A DNA stretch of 64,000 bases from Bradyrhizobium guangdongense (GTDB lineage Bacteria > Pseudomonadota > Alphaproteobacteria > Rhizobiales > Xanthobacteraceae), in assembly GCF_004114975.1 (NCBI RefSeq), contig NZ_CP030052.1:744001-808000 (forward strand), read 5' to 3'. Of this stretch, positions 54,950-63,916 are shown in pieces (position 1 is the stretch's first letter; every line of letters begins with the position of its first letter). Under the pieces are notes generated by a model that saw only the letters and a list, made by a program, of their open reading frames with translations, made no database searches and had not been told where the DNA came from. Both the position numbers and the translations under genes were made by a program.

Positions 54950-56455
54950 TTACTCAAGGATGGCATTCACGGCTTCATCAAGAGCTTTAGCGGCGCGTTC
55001 GCGAACACAACGCAGCTTTTCCTGCTGCTCCGCATCTCTGGTCTGGCTCTCGCGAGCGAGCTTTATCTGCGCGCACACATTGGCGGGCGCCGGGCTGCCG
55101 TAAGTCGAACGTCGGCCAACGAAAGCGAGTGGACTAAGGCTTTCCCGAAACAGTTGGGGGTCAAGGCTTGGTGCAGGAAAACCGAGCTGATTTGCTGCTG
55201 CATCCAAGTCGGCACTTGTCACCGTGTTTGGCATCATTCCGCAATTGAAACAGTGCGCCACGAATCCGGCGACCAATTCATGCGCTTTACGCCACCCCAA
55301 CGCAGTCTCGCGCGCTATGGCCGCAGCAAGGTCCGTTGCGGTGCACCAGTTGGCACCCGCCAAATAGCTCATTCTCGCGACATCAAAGCGCACATCGCCC
55401 ACAAGGCGCGACAGAGTATCCAGTCGTGCGGGAATCATTTCACCAATGGCCTTGAGCTGACTGTCCGTATTGACCCGCTCCATGGTGGTAAAACCAGTAG
55501 GTCCGCGTTCGGACATGCTTACAGCCAGGAAGGCCGATGATGCTTGCGTCGCCAAACTCTTGATGTCCTCCAGCCCATCAGGATTTTTCTTCTGCGGCAT
55601 GATCGAGCTAGTACCACACAGATAATCCGGCAATTCGACATAGCCATATTCAAATGTCGACCATAACTGCAGATCATCGGCCAAGCGAGCGAGCGAATGC
55701 GTTAAACCTGCCATGAGACCGGCATATTCGATCTCCATGTCGTGGCTGATGATCGCATCGAAAGTGTTGGGCAAGGGCCCATCGAAGCCGAGGAGCTCTG
55801 ACGAGCGCCGACGATCGATCGGAAAATCGCTCCCAGTCATGATGGCAGCGCCAGCAGGCGACTGATTGATGCGAGCATGAGCTTCTTGATATCGCTGCTG
55901 ATGCCGGGCTGCGACCAGTTCAAACATCAGAGCCCAATGCGCCAGTGTTGTTGGCTGGGCGTGCTGGCCATGCGTGTTGCCCGCCATGACGGTCTCGATG
56001 TGTTTCGACGCCAATTCTATGAGAGAATGGCGCAGCTTCATCATGCCATCCAAGGCTGAACAGATCTGAGCCGCAAACGCCCTCCTTCGAGAAACGGCAT
56101 TCAGATCTCCCGAACTGCGCCCGGTGGCGATCTGCCCACCAATTTCACTGCCATAAAGCTTTGTTAGATATCGTTCGCCCGCGTGCAGGCCCGAGTTCAT
56201 CTTAGAATGAACATTTAGAACACCTTCTGCCTCCATCTGTCGCAGGCCGGCTAGAAGTTGCTGTCCGATTTTACGCTTAATTGCGCCCCCTTCGGTTAGC
56301 GCAACTAGATGGGCCTTGTCGAACGCATGAATATGCGGAGCCGTTATCGCATCGAACCGAGACTTGTAGTTGTCAAGATAATCTAGAGGAACTTGCTTCA
56401 AACGCGCTCCGGGGTTGGCGGCGCTGCGATAAGTTTGCGGAGCGTGGGTTTCCAT
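54950..56455 (-). CDS. Argininosuccinate-lyase-family C-N lyase
   Basis: A 501-residue member of the fumarase/aspartase superfamily. NTHGQHAQPTTLAHWALMFE supplies the catalytic His region, SPAGAAIMTGSDFPIDR follows, and GTSSIMPQKKNPDGLEDIKS is the superfamily signature with the flexible catalytic loop. ArgH itself is about 460 residues and is not normally in such a cluster. Family members also split N-substituted aspartates (for example EDDS lyase) into fumarate and an amine. The context of flavoproteins, PrpD-like proteins and transporters favours such a catabolic lyase. The substrate is inferred. Confidence 0.8.
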   Translation of the reverse strand: METHAPQTYRSAANPGARLKQVPLDYLDNYKSRFDAITAPHIHAFDKAHLVALTEGGAIKRKIGQQLLAGLRQMEAEGVLNVHSKMNSGLHAGERYLTKLYGSEIGGQIATGRSSGDLNAVSRRRAFAAQICSALDGMMKLRHSLIELASKHIETVMAGNTHGQHAQPTTLAHWALMFELVAARHQQRYQEAHARINQSPAGAAIMTGSDFPIDRRRSSELLGFDGPLPNTFDAIISHDMEIEYAGLMAGLTHSLARLADDLQLWSTFEYGYVELPDYLCGTSSIMPQKKNPDGLEDIKSLATQASSAFLAVSMSERGPTGFTTMERVNTDSQLKAIGEMIPARLDTLSRLVGDVRFDVARMSYLAGANWCTATDLAAAIARETALGWRKAHELVAGFVAHCFNCGMMPNTVTSADLDAAANQLGFPAPSLDPQLFRESLSPLAFVGRRSTYGSPAPANVCAQIKLARESQTRDAEQQEKLRCVRERAAKALDEAVNAILE

Positions 56456-56697
56456 TTAAGGATCTGCCTTAGCTTCGGGCCCGAACGAGCCGGTTTGCCG
56501 GCCACCGACACAACCAAGCAAGCCTGATGTATGCATATTAATTATACTGTATCCAGTCGCGCTGCCTGTCAATAACATGACACTGGGCGTGGCCGATAGC
56601 CTCCGGCGAAGCGGACGAAAAATCGATGGCGAGGTGGCCGCTGAGGTGACGGGTCAGAAGACAAATGGCTTGAGACGAGTTGTGCTGCGTGTTCACT
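56456..56697. other. Intergenic region upstream of the lyase gene
   Basis: No gene. GTATGC (56529-56534) and GTATCC (56549-56554) are half-sites of the GntR-like motif, but both point the same way, so this is not a proper inverted repeat. Confidence 0.35.
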
Positions 56698-57990
56698 TCA
56701 GTCATTGTCATTGATGCCAAGCTGCTTCTCGACTGCCGCCAGCAGAATTGAGATTGCAATTGCCTCAGCTGCAATCCGCACGTCTTCCAACGATGCAAAA
56801 CTTGGCGCAATGCGGATATTGCTGTCCTTGGGATCATGCCCGTTTGGAAAAGTCGATCCTGCTGCAGTGAGAGAGATTCCCGCGTCGCCCGCCAGCCTGA
56901 CAGCTCGTTGCGCTGCGCCTGCAATAGTATCGACGCTGATGAAATAACCGCCCTCAGGCCGAGTCCAGACGGCAGCACCTTTGCCTGCGAGACGTCTTTC
57001 GAACGCTTGGAGCACTGCGGAAAACTTGGGAGCAAGAATAGCGCGGTGTCTTTTCATGTGTCGTGTCACGCCCCCTGCGTCCTTGAGGAAACGCGCGTGA
57101 CGAAGTTGATTAAGCTTGTCTTGACCAGCTCCACGCCGCTTGGCGCAGTCAAGAAACCAACGAACGTTCGCGGGAGAAGCTGCGAAGAAGCCGATACCGG
57201 CTGTGGCGAAGGTAATCTTTGAGGTAGACCAGAACATAAGCGGTCGATCCGCATTCCCGGCGGCCGCGCAAGCAGGCAAGATCCGTTTAGCTGGCTTGCT
57301 GTTATCGGCTAAGTGATGGACGACATACGCATCGTCCCAGAAGAGCCGAAAATCTGTGGCCGCAGCCTCCATCGCAGCCAGTCGATCAATTGCTTCATCG
57401 GACCATATTTCGCCCGTCGGATTGGCATAAGTCGGCACGCACCACATGCCCTTCACACGTGGATCCCGCACATGATGCTCCACCACCTTCATGTCTGGCC
57501 CCTTGGGCGTGACAGGGACCGGAATCAGATCGATGCCATACTCGATGCACATGTTATGATGCAGTTCATAACCAGGCACGGGGCTAAGGAACGCGATTCT
57601 TCCCTGTTTCATCCAAGGGGTCGCAATTGCTGTCACACCCTTTAGAAGAGCCCACACAATTACATCATGCATGATCGCAAGGCTGGAGTTACCTCCTACC
57701 ACGACTTGCTCCACTGGAACGTCTAGGATGGGAGCGAATATGCGGCGGAGTTCGACAAGTCCCTTCGGATCGCCCCCGTAATTTCGTGCATCGTCCCCAG
57801 CTTCCGTGATCCAATCATCGGGTTTCGGTAGCGAAAGCAGTTCGTTCGACAGATCGAGCTGCTCTTCTCCCGGGCGCCCGCGCGCGATGTTCAGCTTCAA
57901 TTTGCGCGCGCGAATAGCATCGTATTCCGCCCTCACGTGGCGGAGCATCTGCTGAAGTTCGTCGGCGCTCATCTCGGCAAGCCGCATCAT
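56698..57990 (-). CDS. PLP-dependent aminotransferase of the PF12897 family
   Basis: About 430 residues from ATG 57990 after GAGAGGA (an upstream ATG at 58056 is possible). LNIARGRPGEEQLDLSNELL and DDARNYGGDPKGLVELRRIF are typical of this family. WCVPTYANPTGEIWSDEAI and RLFWDDAYVVHHL hold the cofactor, and FWSTSKITFATAGIGFFAAS the Schiff-base Lys. Characterised relatives are aspartate or alanine aminotransferase-like. It would act on the amino acid released by the lyase or flavoproteins. Confidence 0.87.
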   Translation of the reverse strand: MMRLAEMSADELQQMLRHVRAEYDAIRARKLKLNIARGRPGEEQLDLSNELLSLPKPDDWITEAGDDARNYGGDPKGLVELRRIFAPILDVPVEQVVVGGNSSLAIMHDVIVWALLKGVTAIATPWMKQGRIAFLSPVPGYELHHNMCIEYGIDLIPVPVTPKGPDMKVVEHHVRDPRVKGMWCVPTYANPTGEIWSDEAIDRLAAMEAAATDFRLFWDDAYVVHHLADNSKPAKRILPACAAAGNADRPLMFWSTSKITFATAGIGFFAASPANVRWFLDCAKRRGAGQDKLNQLRHARFLKDAGGVTRHMKRHRAILAPKFSAVLQAFERRLAGKGAAVWTRPEGGYFISVDTIAGAAQRAVRLAGDAGISLTAAGSTFPNGHDPKDSNIRIAPSFASLEDVRIAAEAIAISILLAAVEKQLGINDND

Positions 57991-58373
57991 GATCCTCTCT
58001 CGCACCTGGCGAAGATGAGGCCTGTGGGACGATCCGATCCCGAGGTCTTGCATCATCGCACGTACGGCTTAGCTCTTCGCACTAATGCCATTTCGACGCC
58101 TGAGCCGATCTACTGCTCGCCTCTTGGCCATCATCGCGTGGTCTCATCCAGTTGCAGGCGAAACCCAGATCGCGCGTCACCACCAACATGGTCACGCGCT
58201 TGTTCCTCCGCATGGTCCATCCGTCGCCTCAGGCCAAAACGCAGCACTTCTGGTCGTGGCGGAGACACGGAGTTTCGGGAAGCACCCAGTTGCTCCAGCC
58301 GGCCCACAGCCGCCGCATCTTGCCGGAATTCCACCTGGAGGATTCGATCTCAGAAGCTCGGCAAAGCTGTTGA

Positions 58374-58399
58374 TTATACACTTGACGGTGTTTGGATAC
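58374..58399. promoter_or_regulatory. Candidate GntR operator F
   Basis: TTATAC (58374-58379), 14 bases, GGATAC (58394-58399), in the divergent gap between the aminotransferase (minus) and the decayed transporter copy (plus). Confidence 0.4.
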
Positions 58400-58529
58400 G
58401 AAAATAGCGTCTGGTAGTCAAGCAGCGCTGGCGACCGCGAAGCGGAATGCCAGACTTGCGCGCCAACAGCAAGAAACCCGGAGAAGGTTGGCGATGGCAG
58501 CTCCCGTAACACGGCAACTCACAAAAATC

Positions 58530-58725
58530 TGCGCCTCACGGCGGCACCTTCGTCGCACTGCCCAAGCAGCTTTGGGAAGAAGCGATTTACCGCGCGACCC
58601 CTTCTCTTGCCGCGGTCTCCGCTTGGCTTCTGCTGGTCGTGCGCTCTGTGATGCTTATCGCTCACGTGACCGCAACGAGAGCCAACGCGACAGTGGTAAG
58701 GGCAATCAGGAATTCTAGGAACGCC
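58530..58725 (+). pseudogene. ABC permease C-terminal remnant (second transporter copy)
   Basis: The frame from 58537 reads HGGTFVALPKQLWEEAIYRA, then TPSLAAVSAWLLLVVRS. This corresponds to the last helix region of the intact fused permease at 43765 (GGSFTTLPKQLYQQAVYGAS). Everything upstream is missing. It lies directly before the broken binding-protein gene, so the original order permease then binding protein is preserved. Confidence 0.65.
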
Positions 58726-59777
58726 ATGAACAGAAGGACGTTTTTAAAATGGACGGCGCGCGCAACTGCCTCGTTGGCCGCGCCCACAGTCTGGAGTCCG
58801 GCGCACAGACATTATACGTTGCGGATACCGGAGGAGCGATGACTGAAGTCAATCGTGAGCTTCTCTATGGGCCATTTGAGAAAGCCACAGGAATCCAGGT
58901 CGTCCCCGTAATCCGTAGCGCTAGTCCGACCACCCAGATCAAATCGATGGTAGAGACCAAGAACTACATGTGGGACTGTGTTTTCGGGGCCGGCGCCGAT
59001 GAGTCGCTGCAGTGGCAGCAGGCGGATTTGCTAGAACCGCTCAACGTGAGTGGCGAATTCGTCGATCAGATTCCCGAGGAGATGCGGCACAATCCAAGCT
59101 TTATGCCAGATATATCTCTGCCATTGCTCTGGTATGCCTTCCCTCTGCCACCAAGAAGGAGCTGACGTCTTTCGCCGACATGTGGGACTTTTCGATCCCA
59201 GGAGCTCGTTCACTTCGCAATGGCGGCCGCGACGACAGCGAAGTTGCCTTGCGGGCTGACGGGGTGCCCGGAGGCGAGGAGATCTACAAGGTTCTTGAGA
59301 CTGACGACGGCTGGAAGCGCGCCTTCAACAAACTCGACAAGATCAGAAGATAGTGACTTGGTGGACGACTCCGCCACAAGGCGCTCAGCTGTTCCACAGT
59401 GGCGAGATCGATATTATGCCAACTTTTTCGAACCGGGCCTATCAATTGATCGCGCAAGGGGATGGGCTGGCGATTTGCTGGAATCAGGCATTTTACAACT
59501 CTTATGGCTGGGTCATCCCGAAAGGTAATCCCAAAGCCGAGCTGACTCGACGTCTCATCGTTTTCTCGCTGGAACCAGAGAGTCAGGCAGCTCGTTGCGC
59601 CAAGATCGGTGCCGGACCGTCTAATGTGAACGCATATCAGTTTATGAGCAAAGACGTCAGTCGATAATGTCCACCTATCCTGACAATCTGAAGCAAATGG
59701 TGCCGGTCGACAACGAATCTTGGAGCAAGAACCTTGCCGAAGGCGAGGAACGATTCAGGCAGTGGATACTCCAGTGA
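58726..59777 (+). pseudogene. ABC substrate-binding protein, third copy, multiply frameshifted
   Basis: From ATG 58726 (MNRRTFLKWTARATASLAAP, a twin-Arg leader) the frame changes near 58795, 59150, 59350 and 59665. The successive pieces (QTLYVADTGGAMTEVNRELL, FSIPGARSLRNGGRDDSEVA, SGEIDIMPTFSNRAYQLIAQ, NLKQMVPVDNESWSKNL) follow binding proteins 1 and 2 from end to end and stop at 59777. It is full length in content but clearly dead, and is on the opposite strand to its intact relatives. Confidence 0.85.
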
Positions 59778-59939
59778 GCTGGCGTAACTTCGGAGCAGGC
59801 TCTTACAGGCCGGCAGTGCCGAAGGGCGTCAGAAGAGTGACCATGGTTCAGAAGGCATGGACGCAGCTACCCTGGCTTGGACCCTCCACAATCATCGGAG
59901 AAAAAGCATCCCTTTCCCCCGCAAACAGCTGAGGCGAGC

Positions 59940-60939
59940 ATGTCACTACCATTAGTATATGTATTGACGACTGGCGGCACGATCGCGGGCAAGGGCGACT
60001 CGTCGGTTCGCCCTGCCGACTACGAGGTCGGTCTTCTTACCGGCAATGACCTCGTTCAGGCCATCCCCGAACTCGCTCAGTTAGCGGACACACGGGTCAT
60101 CGAGATTGCGAACATTGGCAGTCAAGACATTTCGTTCGGTCATTGGAAAAAGTTAGCTGAGACTGCAAACGGTCTTCTCAGTTCTAAAGAAGAGAACATT
60201 GCGGGCATTGTGGTTACCCACGGAACCGATACCCTGGAGGAGACAGCCTACTTTCTGAATTTAACGATGAAATCGGACAAGCCGGTGGTCCTGGTCGGAT
60301 CGCAGCGTCCCCCAACTGCAATGAGTACGGATGGACCCTACAATCTCTACAGTGCAGTTCGCGTTGCCATTCAGCCAGAGGCGGCAGGCAAGGGAACTCT
60401 GGTGGTCATGAACGAGCAGATCAACGCTGCTCGCGAGGTTGTCAAGACCAGCACCTTCCGGCTAGAGGCCTTTAAGTCGGGAGACTTTGGCCTTCTAGGC
60501 TATGTCGATACGGATAGGATTGTTTTCTATCGGGCACCTGTCCGTCGTCATGGCAACAACTCTGAATTTGATATCAAGAACATCAACGAGTTGCCGACGG
60601 TGCATATTGTTTACTCCTACGCCGATGCACCGGGAACACCGATCCGGGATGCTCTCGCTTCGGGCGCGAAAGGAGTTGTCATTGCCGGCGCGGGTGCCGG
60701 GACCCTATCCCAAAATGAGAAGGCGGCCGTCGCGGCTTATCGTAAGACAGGTGGTGAAGCCATCATCATGCGTTCCAGCCGCACTGAACGGGCGCGTCAT
60801 TGAACGCGACCACTACCTAGAGCTTGGCGTCCTCAACGCAGACAATTTAAGTCCGCAAAAGGCTCGCATCCTCCTTGCGTTGGCCCTAACCAGGACCAAC
60901 AAGCCGCATGAGATAAAGCGAATCTTCTCCGAGTATTGA
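59940..60939 (+). pseudogene. ansB: Type II L-asparaginase, frameshifted near the C-terminus
   Basis: From ATG 59940 the protein is normal to about residue 280: LTTGGTIAGKGDSS has the first catalytic Thr, GIVVTHGTDTLEETAYFL the second Thr and Asp, and LVGSQRPPTAMSTDGPYNLY the next conserved block. Two bases are missing near 60775 (after MRSSR). The neighbour frame carries the rest (LNGRVIERDHYLELGVLNAD and KARILLALALTRT) to the stop at 60939. The intact sum of about 332 residues matches the family. No signal peptide is seen, so the product would be cytoplasmic. Confidence 0.82.
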
Positions 60940-61460
60940 CCGACATGGACGAGTGCGCATGTCCTAGATGGCTACCTTGTCCCTCTGCGACGCGCCAGTG
61001 CGCTCATCGGATGAAGGGGACGGGTGGTGCATCATTCATGAGGGTGCTGAGACGTTCCTTGAAGCAGGCAACGTCGCACGGCACTTCTGGCGGTCATCTC
61101 AACGACCAGCATTCCCGACCACCCGCTTCATTCCAAGCCGACGGCGCAACAGCCCAATATTAGGAGGCATCCGCGCATGCTTCGCATCCCAAACGGCTTT
61201 CTCGCCATCCCAAATCCTGGGCGAGAGGCATCCCCGGCGACGGGGGTCTTTCTGTTGTGGCTTCGCGAGGTCCTGGCCGAGAGTTCTTTGGCCGCAGTCG
61301 AAAATCGCTGAAAGACCCGACCCGCCGGCTGGTCCGCCTGGTCAATATGGCGATATCTGCATAATGCGCATGGCCAAGGGCTTTGAGAAGATTACTGATT
61401 GACTCGATGCAGTCATTGACAACAAGCGCGCCGAACGACCCGAACAATTGACTTTGGGTG
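60940..61460. other. Unassigned region between asparaginase and methyltransferase
   Basis: Only short frames. One plus-strand frame around 61176-61310 (LRIPNGFLAIPNPGREASPA, FLLWLREVLAESSLAAVEN) has a protein-like composition and may be a gene fragment, but I cannot name it. Confidence 0.3.
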
Positions 61461-62189
61461 CTACCGTTGCGCGGAAACCAGAAGCATCATCGGTCGCTCC
61501 AACTCTTCTTCCAGCTCTGGCGTTTGTGTGATCTGCTCGGGGGACGGGGCAAACTCTTCGACGGCTAAGATCCGGAAGCCAGCACGGATCAAGGTGTTAA
61601 GCGTCGTGCCGATGGTCCGGTGATATTTGATTACGCCTTTCGCAAACCAGTCAGTCTGGCGCTCACCCTCGATCGAATAGCAATTGACTGGCCAAGTCTT
61701 GCGCCCGTCCTCGTCGGCGATCCAATGCGGATGGACCGCTGCCATAAAGATCGGATGCTCGATGGTGAATACGATATGCCCGCCGGGCGTGAGCGCTTGG
61801 TGGACCATGCGCGCGAGACGGCTGAAGTCCCTGATATAGTGAAAGGTGAGTGCACTATAAGCGAGATCGAAGGCTGCCGGCGGCAACTCCACTGTCTCCA
61901 GGTCTGCAATCCGGTATTTAATTTCTGGATCGTTGGTATCCGCCTTTGCCCGGCTGATCATGTTTTCGGAGAGGTCCAGGCCGAGCACCGAGTTTGCGCC
62001 TTGCTTGCGCATCCAGCGCGACGTCCAACCAAGGCCGCACCCCAAATCGAGGACGCGCTTGCCGAAAATCGCTGGCAAAATCGCGCGTATGGAGGGCCAT
62101 TCAGGCGCACCGTCCAGACCGCGAATTTGTCTCGGAAGCTGGCTGTAACCGGCGAAGAAATCGGGATTGTCGTAGATATTCTGTGCCAT
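61461..62189 (-). CDS. Class I SAM-dependent methyltransferase
   Basis: A 242-residue protein. RVLDLGCGLGWTSRWMRK is SAM motif I, VLGLDLSENMISRAK motif II, and AFDLAYSALTFHYIRDFSRL motif IV/post-I, as in the UbiE/Methyltransf_11 group. HPIFMAAVHPHWIADEDGRK and YHRTIGTTLNTLIRAGFRIL form the substrate-facing cap. The substrate is unknown; neighbours give no clear hint. The frame is intact. Confidence 0.85.
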   Translation of the reverse strand: MAQNIYDNPDFFAGYSQLPRQIRGLDGAPEWPSIRAILPAIFGKRVLDLGCGLGWTSRWMRKQGANSVLGLDLSENMISRAKADTNDPEIKYRIADLETVELPPAAFDLAYSALTFHYIRDFSRLARMVHQALTPGGHIVFTIEHPIFMAAVHPHWIADEDGRKTWPVNCYSIEGERQTDWFAKGVIKYHRTIGTTLNTLIRAGFRILAVEEFAPSPEQITQTPELEEELERPMMLLVSAQR

Positions 62190-62368
62190 GGTGTTCTCTT
62201 GTCCGGCGTAATGGGATTCGGATCATACGACAGACCGAGATTCCTTTTGTTCCCCTTTCGTCGCGTTTACGGCGCGAATTGGTTTCAACCAATTCTCACT
62301 ATTTGGGGCAGTGGCGGCGGCGAGCTTCCCCTTGAACCCAGCGATGCGGGGCTCAATCTAGACCTAGG

Positions 62369-62739
62369 GGATGCAGCCGACACTCTGCACGCCCAAAGCG
62401 GCTGGAAGAAACGTCGGATGATGCCGGGATTATTGGGCGTCAAAAAGAACAGAGCGACTTGGAGACTCTAGACCCCATCCCGGACGCTCTATTGCCCGTC
62501 GCCAATGAGGTTTGGCAAAAGCAAAATCTGTCTCGCCTTCTCATTGCTGACTTTGTCGCCCCGGAAACGGGAGAGGTCTGCCTTACGTAAATGACGCGGT
62601 TCAAACGCTTCCAACCATTCTGCCGCCTGACATCACTCCGGAGTATTACCGTCGTCTCCAAGGGCCGCTCAACAGGAACTATCAGGACAACCGAGGCACG
62701 GCTCGTATTACTCTTCATAGCGCAAGTGTTACTCAGTAA
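62369..62739 (+). pseudogene. Unidentified gene fragment in two frames
   Basis: A protein-like frame (IIGRQKEQSDLETLDPIPDA, LLPVANEVWQKQNLSRLLIA, DFVAPETGEVCLT) ends at TAA 62588-62590. The overlapping neighbour frame continues naturally (VNDAVQTLPTILPPDITPEY, YRRLQGPLNRNYQDNRGTAR) to TAA 62737-62739. The composition differs from the random frames around it. I do not recognise the family. The start has not been found. Confidence 0.35.
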
Positions 62740-62986
62740 GGCTCTAGGTAAGCCGCTTGGAAAGAGAGCTCTGGTGGGCATCACCAAAGGACCGGGTATC
62801 TCAACAGAGCGCCGTCAATTCAGATGAAGCTTGCTTTGGACTACGTGGTCATAGAGCGCTTTCGTGGAGCGGCCTGGAAGTCGCCGCCCCGTTCGCTTTC
62901 GGCTTCGCAATTCAGCGATGGCCCCCCTGACATCGCAATGCGGGACTGAGGCCGGCGTTCGGATCCGAATTGCAGTTCTCCATGGA
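62740..62986. other. Gap without recognised features
   Basis: No coding or repeat signal supported. Confidence 0.3.
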
Positions 62987-63916
62987 TCATTGGACTCTCG
63001 GCAGAGACTTCGCGAAATCGAGCACCCGTCCGCTTACGCTGGTATCCACCGTATTGTACGAGCTGAATTGAGAGATATGCCCATGGCCCAACAACCGGAG
63101 TAGCAGGGGGCAATGGGACGCCCGCAGCGCCAAGGTGGCGAATAGTTCTCCGGCTTGCACCTGCATCGGAACCGGATCGTATTCCGCGTAGGTGATCAAG
63201 GTCGGCACGTCCGGGGCATCTATCAGACGGGTCGTCGACATCTCCAAATATCGGGCAGTCTCCTCGCCGAAATAGGCCTGATTGCGCAGGTCGGGAGAAG
63301 GTATACCGAAAGCCGCAGCCGCGACGCGTTCGAGAGCGACGTTGTAAGACCCGGACTGCAGAACCACGCCGGCCGCTCGGAGAGGTCGCCCCTTGTGGAA
63401 GGTGGAGACGAAGGAAGCGAGAGCGACGTGCGCGGCTCCCGCCGATTCTCCGAGCAGACATATTCGTCTCGGATCTCCTCCATGATCTTGCGCATTCTCC
63501 TGGGCCCACCTCAAGGCAGCAATCACGTCGCGTGCCCCAGACGGCCACTTGCATTCCGGGGCAAGGCCATAGTTCGCGATGAAGGCCGTGACCCCGTTGC
63601 GGGCAAAGAAGTAACCCACATTGCTCCTATCGGACTTGTCGCCGCGACTGTAGCCGCCACCGTGGAAGAACAGCACCACAGGCACCGAACCCGATGTCGC
63701 AACCGGCCGATAGACGTCCAACGACTGCCTGGTCCCGTTTCCGTAGCGGATGTTGGGAATGACGTCGACTCCGTCGGTCGGCTGGTGAGCCAGGATGTCT
63801 GCGTAGATCCGCGCGGTTCCGGGCGGATCTATCACCGGCCCCAAGGCTCTTATTCTTTCTGCTATCTCGTTCGGCGGCGAAGACATCCAGCGATTGTTTT
63901 CGAATGGAGCGGTCAT
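62987..63916 (-). CDS. Alpha/beta hydrolase of the HSL esterase/arylformamidase-like group
   Basis: A 309-residue protein. The oxyanion-hole motif FFHGGGYSRGDKS, nucleophile elbow LLGESAGAAHVALA, the acid in TYAEYDPVP and the catalytic His in GHGHISQF are all present in order. The N-terminal part (QSLDVYRPVATSGSVPVVLF) fits the BD-FAE/HSL group that includes kynurenine formamidase-like enzymes. The ATG overlaps the stop of the upstream partial gene, so it belongs to an operon that extends beyond the window. Confidence 0.85.
   Translation of the reverse strand: MTAPFENNRWMSSPPNEIAERIRALGPVIDPPGTARIYADILAHQPTDGVDVIPNIRYGNGTRQSLDVYRPVATSGSVPVVLFFHGGGYSRGDKSDRSNVGYFFARNGVTAFIANYGLAPECKWPSGARDVIAALRWAQENAQDHGGDPRRICLLGESAGAAHVALASFVSTFHKGRPLRAAGVVLQSGSYNVALERVAAAAFGIPSPDLRNQAYFGEETARYLEMSTTRLIDAPDVPTLITYAEYDPVPMQVQAGELFATLALRASHCPLLLRLLGHGHISQFSSYNTVDTSVSGRVLDFAKSLPRVQ

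Noticed and set aside
56529..56554. Seventh GntR-type operator
   Set aside because: Both half-sites face the same way, so it is not an inverted repeat like the others.
61620..62471. Plus-strand frame of 283 codons
   Set aside because: Mostly antisense to the SAM methyltransferase; no recognisable motif.
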